Positions 1 through 8,949 of a stretch of 64,000 nucleotides of DNA are shown here, in pieces. Source of the stretch: Collinsella sp. (GTDB lineage: Bacteria > Actinomycetota > Coriobacteriia > Coriobacteriales > Coriobacteriaceae). The notes below the pieces were generated by a model. That model was not told the origin of the DNA and did not search any database. It was given only the letters and a program-made list of their open reading frames with translations. The stretch spans positions 1-64,000 of the forward strand of contig JAUMPM010000046.1 of the NCBI GenBank assembly GCA_031294825.1, given 5' to 3'. Positions within the stretch are counted from its first letter, which is position 1. Every line of letters starts with the position of its first letter. Both the position numbers and the translations under genes were made by a program.

Positions 1-223
1 GTGCTTTCCTGTGCGTGCGGCACTCGCTACAAACTTAACCCCCGCCCGCAGCCCCGGGGCCCCTCCCTGCCTTCCTTTTGTTGGAGCCGTGGTGGTTGCC
101 CGCCGCTTCGCGGCTCGGCGGCCCCGTTCTCCGCAGCGGGGTTGTCTAAGGATCTTGTTGAACTTCCGCCTTTGGCCCAAATGGAAACGGGGGACGCATC
201 TGCATCCCCCGTTTTTGTTGCGG
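1..223. other. Gene-free start of window
   Basis: No convincing coding region is visible in these bases; the open frames here lack a good ribosome binding site and family resemblance. The stretch probably holds the 3' flank of a gene lying left of the window, because it ends in a hairpin followed by a T-tract on the plus strand (187-216). Confidence 0.4.
187..216 (+). terminator. Rho-independent terminator
   Basis: The stem ACGGGGG (187-193) pairs with CCCCCGT (206-212); the inner bases pair further with one mismatch and a tight loop, and TTTTT follows. Transcription from the left would stop here. It may also serve the minus-strand phosphoesterase gene ending at 224, though the minus-strand T-run is weak. 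Confidence 0.6.
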
Positions 224-691
224 TTAGTCCAAGTCAATAAACTTGGTGCTTATGACATGGCCGTCTTTTACGAGCATTCTGGCCATGGTGGGGCCTCGGG
301 TGCCTCTGGGATAGCTGGCGCTGCCTGGGTTGAGGACCAAGCAGCGGCCCACTTGGGCTTCTTTGGTTACGTGGGTGTGGCCGTTGATGGCTACGTCTAC
401 GGATCCAACCGGGAGGTCTTCGCGGTAGTGGGCTACGGCGAATTTGAGGCCTTCGTAGGTAAAGAGCGCAAGACGGTCTACATCGGGGCCGTAGTCGCGG
501 TAGTAATCGTTGTTGCCCAGTACGGCCCGCACGGGGGCGATGGTGCATAGGTGCTCGTAGTCCATCTCTGACGTGAGGTCGCCGGCGTGGATAATCAGGT
601 CTGCGCCTTCAAGCTCATCCAGAAGCGCAGGCGAAAGATAGCCGTGGGTGTCCGAGATGATGTCGATACGCTTGGCGCTTGCACTGTTCAT
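224..691 (-). CDS. YfcE/MJ0936-family metallophosphoesterase
   Basis: A 155-residue protein of the calcineurin-like metallophosphoesterase superfamily, which hydrolyses phosphodiesters or phosphomonoesters with two metal ions. Visible motifs are D14-T-H16 (metal site 1), G37-D38, G59-N-N-D62 (where family members often have GNCD), and G104-H-T-H107 near the C-terminus. Length fits the small stand-alone YfcE group. The start at 691 follows GGAAGGG with a short spacer. It is probably cytoplasmic, as no signal peptide is seen. It is monocistronic: the next minus-strand gene upstream ends in a strong terminator at 731-782. The physiological substrate cannot be told from sequence. Confidence 0.88.
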   Translation of the reverse strand: MNSASAKRIDIISDTHGYLSPALLDELEGADLIIHAGDLTSEMDYEHLCTIAPVRAVLGNNDYYRDYGPDVDRLALFTYEGLKFAVAHYREDLPVGSVDVAINGHTHVTKEAQVGRCLVLNPGSASYPRGTRGPTMARMLVKDGHVISTKFIDLD

Positions 692-730
692 GGGATCCCT
701 TCCGCAAAAAACGATTCGGCAGATACATAC

Positions 731-782
731 AAAAAAGGCCCCACGGCTCCGCAGACGATGGGTCTACAGGGCTGCGGGGCCA
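731..782 (-). terminator. Rho-independent terminator of the first LytTR regulator gene
   Basis: On the minus strand a GC-rich stem (left arm from 772-781, right arm from 737-754, with the loop between) is followed by six T residues (731-736 read in reverse). It lies directly after the stop of the gene at 788. Confidence 0.85.
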
Positions 783-787
783 GTGTG

Positions 788-1504
788 CTAGAGACTCAGG
801 GCCTTCTTGAGTGGCACGACGCGGCGGCGCGAAACCGGCACGCGTTCGTCGACGCCCGTAATGCCCAGCTGGATGGCGCCCGAGGGCACCGTCTCAACGT
901 CCGTGACGCACGCCAGGTTGACGATATAGCGGCGGTGAACACGGAAGAAGCCAAAGTCGCAGAGCTTGGCCTCAAACTGCGCCAGCGAGGTCGTCGACAA
1001 AAAGCGATCATCGACGGTATAGATGCAGGAGTAATCGTCCTTAGCCATGATAAAGCGAATGTCGTCCACGGGAATGAGCACCTTGCGGCCGCCCTTTTCC
1101 ACCGGGATACGCTCGATGGTCACCTTGCTGTCCGTAACCGGCTTGGCGCGTTGCATGACCTTCTCGATCGCGCGATCCAAGCGAGCTTCCTCGACCGGCT
1201 TCATCAGATAATCGACGGCATCCACGTCGAATGCCTCGACCGCATGGTCGCTATACGCAGTCACAAACACGATCGCCGGCGGATTTTTGAGCTTATGCAG
1301 CGCCTCGGCAAGTTGCAGGCCCGAGGCACCGGGCATCGAGATATCGAGAAACACGACATCCACGCGACTTTCCATAAGCATCTCGATGGCGGAGCGGACG
1401 CTCGACGCCTCCGTGATCGTGCCGATCTTGCCCGTTTGCTCGAGCAGGAAGCGAAGCTCCGAGCGAGCCGGCGCCTCATCATCCACAATCATCGCACGCA
1501 GCAT
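788..1504 (-). CDS. LytTR-family DNA-binding response regulator (copy 1)
   Basis: A 238-residue two-component response regulator. The receiver domain (1-120) has the acidic pair D8-D9, phospho-acceptor D54 in VVFLD and a conserved lysine in the LMKPVEE segment. The LytTR DNA-binding domain covers about 135-238 and contains the typical FFRVHRRYIVNL stretch. The start chosen at 1504 follows GAAAGG about 10 bases upstream and begins directly with the receiver core; an in-frame ATG at 1525 would add seven residues without a good ribosome binding site. It follows the sensor kinase at 1577 on the same strand, so the two form a pair. Target genes are unknown. A paralogue lies at 6674. Confidence 0.92.
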   Translation of the reverse strand: MLRAMIVDDEAPARSELRFLLEQTGKIGTITEASSVRSAIEMLMESRVDVVFLDISMPGASGLQLAEALHKLKNPPAIVFVTAYSDHAVEAFDVDAVDYLMKPVEEARLDRAIEKVMQRAKPVTDSKVTIERIPVEKGGRKVLIPVDDIRFIMAKDDYSCIYTVDDRFLSTTSLAQFEAKLCDFGFFRVHRRYIVNLACVTDVETVPSGAIQLGITGVDERVPVSRRRVVPLKKALSL

Positions 1505-1576
1505 AGGGATAAAACCTTTCGTCAACTAACTACGCCGGGCATCCGCCAACTAGCGTTAAACCCGCAACCTATCATT

Positions 1577-2920
1577 TTACTCTTGAATGTCGAAGATGCT
1601 CTCTGACAAATCAAGATGAAGGAGCACTTTGGTGCCCTTGCCCGGCGCCGATTCGACACGCGTATAGGAGTGCGGCCCATAAAAGCGATGGATGCGCTCC
1701 GAAATATTGTGCATGGCCACACCGGCGCCGCCACCCTGGGGAGAGCTGGCGTCGGGACGGGCAGAACGCTCGTCAAACAGTCTGGCGGCGGTACCCTCAT
1801 CCATGCCCACGCCATTATCGGCCACGGCAATCAAGATTGCATCCTCGCCGTCTTGGTGAACGGTCACGTCGATCCTCAGGGCGTCGTCATCGCCCATACC
1901 ATGACGTACGGCGTTCTCGACAATCGGCTGGATCACGAACGCCGGCACCAGCGTATCTTCCACATCCTCGGACACATCGAACGTCGCAAGCACGCGGTCC
2001 TCGCCAAAGCGGGCCTTCTCAAAGGTAAGGTAGCGCTTGGTCTGTGCAACCTCGCGCGAGACCGGAATGAGCGATCCCGAGTTGTCGAGCGTGGCACGAT
2101 AGAACGATGAGAACTCACGAAGCAGTTCGCGGGCCCGCAGCGGGTCGGTGCGCGTAAACGATGCAATGGTGTTCAGCGTGTTGAACAGGAAGTGCGGGTT
2201 AATCTGCGCCTGCAGCGCACGCACCTCGGCGCGCGCCGTGAGTTCCTTTTGCACCTCGAGCTCGTGGATGGCGAGCTGCGTGGACAAGATCTCGGCAAAG
2301 CCCGAGGCAAGCGCATACTGGGTACGGTCGACGGCGCGCGGGGTCTTGTAGTAGAACTTGAGCGTGCCGACGGTACGATCGCCCACCTTGATGGGGGCGA
2401 TAATGCCGGCGGGGACTTGGTTGTGCGAGCCGTCCGAGCCCACGACATCCACCATACGGTTGAACGACTGCACGATGCCATGTTCGATAACGTAGCGTGT
2501 GGCAAGCGTGTGGATGGGAGTATCGGGCAGCAGTTTTTCCTCAAACTCGCCCGCGCAGGCAAGCACGTTGTCCTCGTCGGTGATGGCCACCGTCATGGCG
2601 CGCGTCTCGGGCAAAATGCGCCGGCACACCAAACGCGCCGACTCCTGCGTCAGACCGCCCTTAATGTCCTCGAGCATGGCCGAGGCCACCGAGAGCGTCT
2701 CCTCGGTGTACTGGGAGCGCACCGAATCGGGATTGAGCGTCAAAAAGATAAAGATGCACAGAAAGATGCACAGCAGCGCGCAGGCAATCACCGTGGCGAT
2801 CGGCTCGATACCGGTCACCAAGGCAAAAATAAAGTACACCAGCACACAAATGGCGCAGGCAACGGCAATGATGCGAAAGATTGATATTGAACTATCGCGC
2901 TGGGCGCGGCGGTCGATCAT
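1577..2920 (-). CDS. LytS-like sensor histidine kinase (copy 1)
   Basis: A 447-residue membrane sensor kinase. Two hydrophobic segments lie at about 14-36 and 40-62, followed by a cytoplasmic GAF-like region (about 80-220) and a His_kinase domain with the signature QINPHFLFNTL, placing the phospho-accepting histidine at H243. A HATPase module follows, with the N-box asparagine in IVENAVRHG and G-box DNGVGMD. It lacks the large multi-TM 5TMR-LYT domain of true LytS, so the ligand is probably sensed through the short loop or the GAF-like part. It starts 4 bp inside the glycosyltransferase stop (2917) and is followed by its LytTR partner at 788-1504. Confidence 0.9.
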   Translation of the reverse strand: MIDRRAQRDSSISIFRIIAVACAICVLVYFIFALVTGIEPIATVIACALLCIFLCIFIFLTLNPDSVRSQYTEETLSVASAMLEDIKGGLTQESARLVCRRILPETRAMTVAITDEDNVLACAGEFEEKLLPDTPIHTLATRYVIEHGIVQSFNRMVDVVGSDGSHNQVPAGIIAPIKVGDRTVGTLKFYYKTPRAVDRTQYALASGFAEILSTQLAIHELEVQKELTARAEVRALQAQINPHFLFNTLNTIASFTRTDPLRARELLREFSSFYRATLDNSGSLIPVSREVAQTKRYLTFEKARFGEDRVLATFDVSEDVEDTLVPAFVIQPIVENAVRHGMGDDDALRIDVTVHQDGEDAILIAVADNGVGMDEGTAARLFDERSARPDASSPQGGGAGVAMHNISERIHRFYGPHSYTRVESAPGKGTKVLLHLDLSESIFDIQE

Positions 2921-4104
2921 TCGGCCCCCTCCAGGATACTGATCAGTTGTGCGTCACGCCAAAGCCCGTCCATGATCTTGGGCCAAAAGCTCTGGAAACG
3001 CAGGTAGCTTGCAGCGTTTTGGCGCGCATAGGCCTTTGCCTCGTCGATACCATGGCGCCAGATGCGCAGGTAGCCCTCATGCTCGCGGGTAAACACGCTG
3101 CGGACCATAGCGGTCTTGCGCACGCGGTCGTCAAGCTCGCGCGAAATCCACGGGCCCGGGTAGGGCATGAGCGATGCCGCCGTAACGGGAATGAGCTCCT
3201 TTTGATGCGCGGCGAATGTCAACTTGGCCCGTTCGTAGTACCAACGGTATACATCCTGCATAAAGCGCGGTGAGCGCTTTTCGGACTCCGGAGGCAGATG
3301 GCGCACGGTCCACTCGTTATCGAACCACACGTCGTAGCCAAACATGCGCATGTTAAAGAGGTAATCCAAGTCCTCGCCGCGGGTGATAAACGGGTCAAAG
3401 GCCACACGCGTAAAGGCGCGGGCGTGCAGGGCCATCAGGCCGCCGCACACGTAGTTGGAGCGCGAGATGCGGGTGCCCGAAAGCGCCTTTTTCATCCAAC
3501 GGTTGAACTCGATGCGCTTGGTCCACCAACGATGGCAGATGCCCGCCTTGTCCGTGGGAGCCAGCGGCGAGCCGTCGCGATCGTAGAAATAGCCGCTCTT
3601 GACCAAGATCGGCAAGCCCTGACGCGTCTGCTGCCCCAACGCATAGGTCGCGCGCTTCATAAAGTCGGCGTCGATGACAGTCTCATCGTCATCCAAAAAG
3701 ACAACCGCGTCATGCCCCAGCACAGCGGCACAGGCTAGCCCCATGTTGCGGATGGCACCGTAGCCTCGCAGGCTCACGCACTCGCCCGAACCCTTGGGCG
3801 CGATCTGAGCAACCCGGTCTGCAATGCGCGAGGCCTGGGTGTTGGTGACAACGGTGACCTTGAGCGTGGGATGCGCGTCGACAATCTCGCGCACGCGCAG
3901 CGACACATCGGCTGTGGCAGAAACGGGACAGACCACCAAAAGGATGATGCGCGGGATGTCACGTACCTGCTCAAGCGAGGCCAGGCAGCGGTCGAGTTCG
4001 GGATTGTCGGCGTTGAGTCGCGTCGAATGGTCATAGGTGCCAGGGGCGTTTGCGCAAGCGTCATCGCCCGCCCAATACGTTGGAATCACGACTGTGGCGT
4101 TCAT
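2917..4104 (-). CDS. Family 2 glycosyltransferase
   Basis: A 395-residue GT-A fold transferase. The N-terminus has the hallmark VVIPTYW, and the metal/nucleotide-binding acidic motif is D138-D-D140 in VVFLDDDE. A later GEDLDY segment (ED motif) fits a catalytic base region. There is no membrane segment, so it is likely cytoplasmic or peripheral. The N-terminal half has an unusual insertion rich in polar residues before the first donor-binding helix. The stop overlaps the start of the sensor kinase by 4 bp, which indicates translational coupling of a glycosyltransferase with a two-component system. Donor and acceptor sugars cannot be inferred. Confidence 0.85.
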   Translation of the reverse strand: MNATVVIPTYWAGDDACANAPGTYDHSTRLNADNPELDRCLASLEQVRDIPRIILLVVCPVSATADVSLRVREIVDAHPTLKVTVVTNTQASRIADRVAQIAPKGSGECVSLRGYGAIRNMGLACAAVLGHDAVVFLDDDETVIDADFMKRATYALGQQTRQGLPILVKSGYFYDRDGSPLAPTDKAGICHRWWTKRIEFNRWMKKALSGTRISRSNYVCGGLMALHARAFTRVAFDPFITRGEDLDYLFNMRMFGYDVWFDNEWTVRHLPPESEKRSPRFMQDVYRWYYERAKLTFAAHQKELIPVTAASLMPYPGPWISRELDDRVRKTAMVRSVFTREHEGYLRIWRHGIDEAKAYARQNAASYLRFQSFWPKIMDGLWRDAQLISILEGAE

Positions 4105-4123
4105 GCCTTACCCTCCCTGCAAC

Positions 4124-4160
4124 ACAAAAACGGGACGCCGCCAAACACAGGCGACGCCCC
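4124..4160 (-). terminator. Rho-independent terminator of the MFS gene
   Basis: On the minus strand GGGCGTCGCC (4150-4159) pairs with GGCGGCGTCCC (4132-4142) around a TGTGTTT loop and is followed by GTTTTTG. It separates the transporter gene from the glycosyltransferase operon. Confidence 0.85.
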
Positions 4161-4275
4161 GCGACCTAGCTGATTCCATCATACCCACTTGGGCAAATCA
4201 TTGCTCGCAAGTCGCAATGTTTATTGCGGATAACCCCAAAAGAGTACCGTGGACAGGCACAATAGCCGCTCGCTC

Positions 4276-5535
4276 CTATGCGGCATGCTCTGCCGCCCGA
4301 GTCATGCGGGACAGGCGGACCAGCAGCATAAAGCCAACGATCAGCAGCACGCCAATGGAAAGGACGCCCAGCGACGGGTTGCCGGTCAGCGAGGTGACGA
4401 CCGACACTAGGAAAGTGCCCATGACGCTTGCATAGCGACCGAAGATGTCAAAGAAGCCGTAGTACTCGTTGGATTTTTCCTTGGGGATAATGCGGCCAAA
4501 GTAGCTACGGCTGAGCGCCTGCACGCCGCCCTGGAACAGGCCGACCATAATGGCAAGCACCCAAAACTCAAAGGCGGTCTTTAGGAAGAACGCGGCGAAC
4601 AGCACAATGCCCATATAGGCGGCGACTGCCACCAAGATCATGTTGAGCGTGCCCACGCGGCCGGCGAGCTTGCCGTAGATGATGGCGGACGGAAAGGCCA
4701 CGAACTGCGTGACGAGCAGCGCCAGTACCAGCTGGGTCGAATCGATGCCCAAAGCCGAGCCGTAGCTGGTAGCCATGGAAATGACCGTGTGGACGCCATC
4801 GATATAGAAGAAGAACGCAATCATGTAGACCAGCACGGTCTTGTTGTGGGCGATCTCGCGCATGGTGTGTCCGACCTCGGAGAACACACCGCCCACGATG
4901 TGGCCGATGGTGTCCTCGGGACCGCGCTCGCGACCGTACTTTTGCTTATAGGTGCGAATGAGCGGCAGAGTAAAGATGAGCCACCAGGCGCCAGTGATGA
5001 TAAACGACAGACGCGTTGCCAGCATGGTGGGGACGCCAAGAGCGGGGCCACCCATGATGAGCGCCAGGCAGATGACGAACGGCACGGTGGAACCGATGTA
5101 GCCCCAGGCATAGCCCGAGCTGGACACGGCGTCCATGCGCTCGTCGGTGGTAATGTCGGGCAGCATGGCGTCGTAGAACGTCATAGAAGAGTTAAGGCCG
5201 ATGGTGCACAGCACGTACACGGTCAAAAATGCCATGGCGGACATTGGGATAGCCTGCGCCAGGCAAAGCACCAGGCCCGTGAGGAAGAAGCCCAAGAAGA
5301 ACTTGATCTTGTTGCCGGCGTAGTCGGCAAGCGCGCCCAGAATGGGCATGAGCATGGCGATGACCAGCGAGGCGATCGTCTGCGCATTGCCCCAGGCGAC
5401 CACCAGGTCGGCCGAAGAAGCGCCGGTATTGATGGCGTTAAAGTAAATGGGCACCACCGAGGTATTGAGCAGCACGAGGGCCGAATTGCCCACATCATAC
5501 ATAACCCAGTTACGCTCGAGCTTGGTGTATTTCAT
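4276..5535 (-). CDS. MFS transporter, Atg22/UMF1-like
   Basis: A 419-residue polytopic membrane protein with about 12 hydrophobic segments. The N-terminal YDVGNSALVLLNTSVVPIYF is typical of UMF1/Atg22-like major facilitator proteins, and the long cytoplasmic loop near residue 200 (KYGRERGPEDT) is also typical. Family members are thought to export amino acids or related solutes, but no substrate is certain. The start at 5535 is preceded by GAAGGG. It stands alone between a terminator (4124-4160) and the phospholipase C-like gene that ends at 5637 on the same strand. Confidence 0.82.
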   Translation of the reverse strand: MKYTKLERNWVMYDVGNSALVLLNTSVVPIYFNAINTGASSADLVVAWGNAQTIASLVIAMLMPILGALADYAGNKIKFFLGFFLTGLVLCLAQAIPMSAMAFLTVYVLCTIGLNSSMTFYDAMLPDITTDERMDAVSSSGYAWGYIGSTVPFVICLALIMGGPALGVPTMLATRLSFIITGAWWLIFTLPLIRTYKQKYGRERGPEDTIGHIVGGVFSEVGHTMREIAHNKTVLVYMIAFFFYIDGVHTVISMATSYGSALGIDSTQLVLALLVTQFVAFPSAIIYGKLAGRVGTLNMILVAVAAYMGIVLFAAFFLKTAFEFWVLAIMVGLFQGGVQALSRSYFGRIIPKEKSNEYYGFFDIFGRYASVMGTFLVSVVTSLTGNPSLGVLSIGVLLIVGFMLLVRLSRMTRAAEHAA

Positions 5536-5636
5536 GGACAGGGACCCTTCGTATTCGCCCGATATGCAGTTAGTTCATCGTACCCCAATTGTCCAGAACC
5601 GCCGGTAAGGATTCGGCAAAGGGGCACGCACGAGCC

Positions 5637-6581
5637 CTATTCCTCGCGGTCGAACTCCTCATCGGCATTGAGCACGCGACCGCTGTAGTTGACGTGACTG
5701 GTCACGGCATCCATGTCACCGGTCTCGATAAAACGTGCGACCGTGCACTCGTAATCGACCAGCGCGCGATCAAAGACCTCGGGGAAACTCTCGTTCGAGA
5801 CCTCGTCGGTAAAGGGATTCTTCCATGTCAGATAGCCCAGGTTACCGGTGCGCTCGGGCAGCTCCGTCGTCACGCGATGGGCAAGGCCGTCGAGCAGCGA
5901 GTAGTCGTGCACCAAGCCCTCAACCAGCGAGATCGCGCGCGTCTTTGCGGAGCCGGCCGGCTCAATCGCACGGTAAAGTCGCTGCATATTGGCAACGGCA
6001 GCACCGTACTCCCCTGCCGGAATGTCAATGCCGTACACGCGTCCGGCAACATAGCTCATCAGCACGCCGGCCACGCGATTGATGCGATCGGTGGTGACTA
6101 TCTCGCCCGCCGGCGGATAATCGTCGACCGTAGCGCCATCGCGTTTAAGCTGCAGCATCAGCACATCCAGGTCGCTCTCAATCACGGCATGGACCTGACT
6201 GCTCGAATTCTCAAGCTCTGAATCGGACTCCACGATGCCAAACTGCTGCTCATAGACAAAAGGATGGGCGTTGCGGTCGAGCACGTAATGAGACAGCAGG
6301 CCCAGCGCAAAGGCGCGACCCAAGCTGGCGTCGCGCGGCAGCAGATGCGACACGCCGTCGCGCAGGCACGCGAACTGGCGAGACATGCGCGACCGATGCA
6401 TGACCTGCGCCAGCAGCGTGCAGTCGGAAACACGCGGTGTCAGAATGTGAAAGAAAAACGGGTCGGGGCCTTGGTTGCCCAAGATAAAGGCAATGCGCTC
6501 TTCATCGGACGTGATGACGCCCTGCGGAAGACGGTCGATGCTTTCCTCGCCAAACAGATGATGGGTGATAAGCGCGGGCAT
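5637..6581 (-). CDS. Zinc-dependent phospholipase C-like protein
   Basis: A 314-residue protein resembling the zinc-dependent phospholipase C / S1-P1 nuclease-like family (Zn_dep_PLPC). It begins MPALITHHLFGEE, where the His pair fits the N-terminal metal ligands, followed by GNQGPDPFFF (ligand Asp), a LLSHYVLDRNAHPF segment with the core H/D/H metal ligands, and an HAVIESDLD segment. This all-helical layout is the family pattern. No signal peptide is visible, so a cytoplasmic hydrolase is more likely than a secreted toxin. The start at 6581 is backed by AAAGGA with a 5-base spacer; an upstream in-frame start at 6611 has no such site. Confidence 0.82.
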   Translation of the reverse strand: MPALITHHLFGEESIDRLPQGVITSDEERIAFILGNQGPDPFFFHILTPRVSDCTLLAQVMHRSRMSRQFACLRDGVSHLLPRDASLGRAFALGLLSHYVLDRNAHPFVYEQQFGIVESDSELENSSSQVHAVIESDLDVLMLQLKRDGATVDDYPPAGEIVTTDRINRVAGVLMSYVAGRVYGIDIPAGEYGAAVANMQRLYRAIEPAGSAKTRAISLVEGLVHDYSLLDGLAHRVTTELPERTGNLGYLTWKNPFTDEVSNESFPEVFDRALVDYECTVARFIETGDMDAVTSHVNYSGRVLNADEEFDREE

Positions 6582-6673
6582 AATGATCCTTTCGATTTCA
6601 TTCGATGCCACCCATTATGCCCACCGCGCGCCCATGCCAAACCTGCGATGGTAAACGACGGCACGCAGACCGT

Positions 6674-7408
6674 CTACGCAAGCCCCAAGTGTGCTTTAAC
6701 CTCGGCAGCGCGACGGCGGGACACGGGCACCGTCGAGGTTACGCGATCGAGTCTGAGCTCCATAAGACCCGTGGAACCGATCTCGACATTGTGCACGTCT
6801 TCCAAATTGACCAGATAGCTGCGATGAACGCGAATAAAGCCCTCGGAGACCAAGCGACGCTCGAGCGAAGAGATCGACTCATTGATCAGGTACGTTCCCT
6901 CGGCGCAGATGGCGTTGCAAAAATCGGCGCGCGCCTCAAAGTAGCAGACGTCTGCGGCGGGAATGAACACCTTTTTGCCCCCGCGGTCCACCGTCAGACG
7001 CAAAGGCTGGCGCGGAGCGTGGATAACACGACGGGCACCCAAGGCTGCCTCGATCTTGTCGAGTGCCTTTGACAGGCGTGCGTCCTCGACCGGCTTGACG
7101 ACATAGTCGACCGCATCGAGGTTATACGCATCGGCGGCAAACTCGGCAAATGCCGTCACAAACACCACGACCGGCGGCGTCTTTAGGTTCTGCAGCGACT
7201 CGGCAAGCTCAATTCCCGAGCGACCGGGCATGGTAATGTCTAAAAACAGCACGTCGGGCTTGTTCGACAGAATCGACTCCACGGCTTCGGTGACATTGCC
7301 CGCCTCGGCAATCTGACCCACACGCGTATCCTGTTCCAACAGATAGCGTAGCTCAGCCCTAATGGGAGGCTCGTCATCGACCACCAAGATGTTCCAGCCC
7401 TCGGACAT
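6674..7408 (-). CDS. LytTR-family DNA-binding response regulator (copy 2)
   Basis: A 244-residue response regulator with receiver residues D11-D12, phospho-acceptor D57 (LFLDITMPG) and a conserved lysine in VVKPVED, then a LytTR DNA-binding domain with GFIRVHRSYLVNLEDV. It is a clear paralogue of the regulator at 788-1504, sharing the order of motifs and C-terminal PVSRRR. It lies 38 bp downstream of its sensor kinase (stop at 7447). Regulon unknown; no promoter element could be assigned. Confidence 0.92.
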   Translation of the reverse strand: MSEGWNILVVDDEPPIRAELRYLLEQDTRVGQIAEAGNVTEAVESILSNKPDVLFLDITMPGRSGIELAESLQNLKTPPVVVFVTAFAEFAADAYNLDAVDYVVKPVEDARLSKALDKIEAALGARRVIHAPRQPLRLTVDRGGKKVFIPAADVCYFEARADFCNAICAEGTYLINESISSLERRLVSEGFIRVHRSYLVNLEDVHNVEIGSTGLMELRLDRVTSTVPVSRRRAAEVKAHLGLA

Positions 7409-7446
7409 ATGCGCTTCCCCTCTTTTTCTCTCAATCCAACCGCATG

Positions 7447-8832
7447 CTACACCGTTAGCGGCGCCGGCTCATGCGGCTCGCCGTTCAACTCAACGATGAC
7501 CCGCGTTCCCACGCCCTCCTGGGACTTCACGCGCATGCCAGAATCTTCTCCGTAAAAGAAATGGATGCGCTGAAGCACGTTGAAGAGCGCCAGGCCGCAA
7601 CCTCGCTTGACGGAGCCGTCGGCGGTAATGCTCTCGGGCTCCTCTCGGCGATGCTGCTCAAACAGATGCGCGCAGACGTCTTCGCTCATCCCGATGCCGT
7701 CATCTTCGACGATGATCTCCAAGCCGTCATCGGTCTCAAAAGCCCTAACACGAATAGAAAGCGGCTCGATCTCGCGCTGCGCATGCTTGATGCAGTTTTC
7801 GAGCAGCGGCTGCAAGATAAACGGCGGTACCAGGCTGTCGCGCACCTCAAAGTCGATGTCGACCGAAACGCGCAGACGGCCGTCGCCATACCGGGCCTGC
7901 ATAAGATTGATATAACGAGCGCCCTGTTCCACCTCGTGCTCGAGCGTGGTGAGCGTATCGGAGTCAGAAAGCGTCTGACGATAGTAGTTGGAAAAGTCGA
8001 TCAGCAACGATCGTGCCTTGTCGGGCTCGGTTCGAACGAGCGACACGATCGTGCTAATGGTATTGAATAGAAAATGCGGGTCGACCTGCGACTGCAGGGC
8101 GCGAAGCTCAACGCGGGCCGTGAGCTCATCCTGGCGTTCGAGCTCAAAGCTTGCGAGCTGCGTGGAGATGAGGTCGGCAAAGCCCGAGGCCAACGCCGTC
8201 TGGCGCATATCGATGCTGCTCAGGCGGGGATAATACAGCTCGAGCGTGCCCACGCAATGCCCGCGCACGGTAAGCGGTGCGACAATACCGGCGCGCAGGC
8301 GCGGAAAGTAGCCACCTGTCTCGGTCGAGGCATCGCGCGAGAACACGCTTTGCTCACCGCTGTTGATCACGTTGAGCGTAGTCCGCAGCACCACCGGGGT
8401 GCCCGCGGGGCATTTTGCCGAGTCCTCGCCCCAGCTTGCCAACACCTGCTTGCCGTCGGTAAAGCAGATGGCAGAGGCGATGGTCTCGGACAGGATGATT
8501 TTGGAGGCGCCCAGGGCCGCTTCGGGCGTAAGGCCGCGCGACGTGTAGGCGTATATTTTTGATGCGATGGCGAGCGTGCGGTCGGTTGCGCTCGATGTGA
8601 GGTCGTCGGGAACGACAAAGACGTACGAGAAGAAGAAGCACAGCATGACCAAGCCGGCAATGACAACAACGGCCGGAACGGGATTGGGATTATCGGTTAG
8701 ATCCCAGATGAGCAGCAGGATAAGCAGCGGAACGACAATACCGAGCAAGATGGCTTGAACCACATGCTGAGCGGTACGAAAGACCTTGGTAGAGTTGTAG
8801 CTCTTGCCCAGAATCAGCCTATTGAGATCCAC
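7447..8832 (-). CDS. LytS-like sensor histidine kinase (copy 2)
   Basis: A membrane sensor kinase of about 461 residues: two TM segments near the N-terminus (QAILLGIVVPLLILLLI and a second VVVIAGLVMLCFFFSYVF), a GAF-like middle region, a His_kinase domain with QVDPHFLFNTI, and an HATPase domain with LLENCIKH and EDDGIGMSE. I place the start at the GTG at 8832 because AAGGAG lies exactly six bases before it. The ATG at 8838 sits directly against that site, and a longer frame to 8901 would run through the terminator at 8866-8892. It pairs with the regulator at 6674-7408 and is paralogous to the kinase at 1577. Confidence 0.88.
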   Translation of the reverse strand: MDLNRLILGKSYNSTKVFRTAQHVVQAILLGIVVPLLILLLIWDLTDNPNPVPAVVVIAGLVMLCFFFSYVFVVPDDLTSSATDRTLAIASKIYAYTSRGLTPEAALGASKIILSETIASAICFTDGKQVLASWGEDSAKCPAGTPVVLRTTLNVINSGEQSVFSRDASTETGGYFPRLRAGIVAPLTVRGHCVGTLELYYPRLSSIDMRQTALASGFADLISTQLASFELERQDELTARVELRALQSQVDPHFLFNTISTIVSLVRTEPDKARSLLIDFSNYYRQTLSDSDTLTTLEHEVEQGARYINLMQARYGDGRLRVSVDIDFEVRDSLVPPFILQPLLENCIKHAQREIEPLSIRVRAFETDDGLEIIVEDDGIGMSEDVCAHLFEQHRREEPESITADGSVKRGCGLALFNVLQRIHFFYGEDSGMRVKSQEGVGTRVIVELNGEPHEPAPLTV

Positions 8833-8865
8833 CGTCATCTCCTTCTTACTGACGCACCCCATAGC

Positions 8866-8892
8866 AATAAAGAGGGCCGCAAGCGACCCTCT
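8866..8892 (-). terminator. Rho-independent terminator of the amidohydrolase gene
   Basis: On the minus strand AGAGGGTCGC and GCGGCCCTCT form a stem with a TT-type loop and run into TTTATT. It falls between the amidohydrolase stop (8950) and the sensor kinase start (8832). Confidence 0.75.
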
Positions 8893-8949
8893 CCATTGCA
8901 TTATGCATCAAATACTGTGTTTTACATCAAGCCATCGATGAACGGTAGC

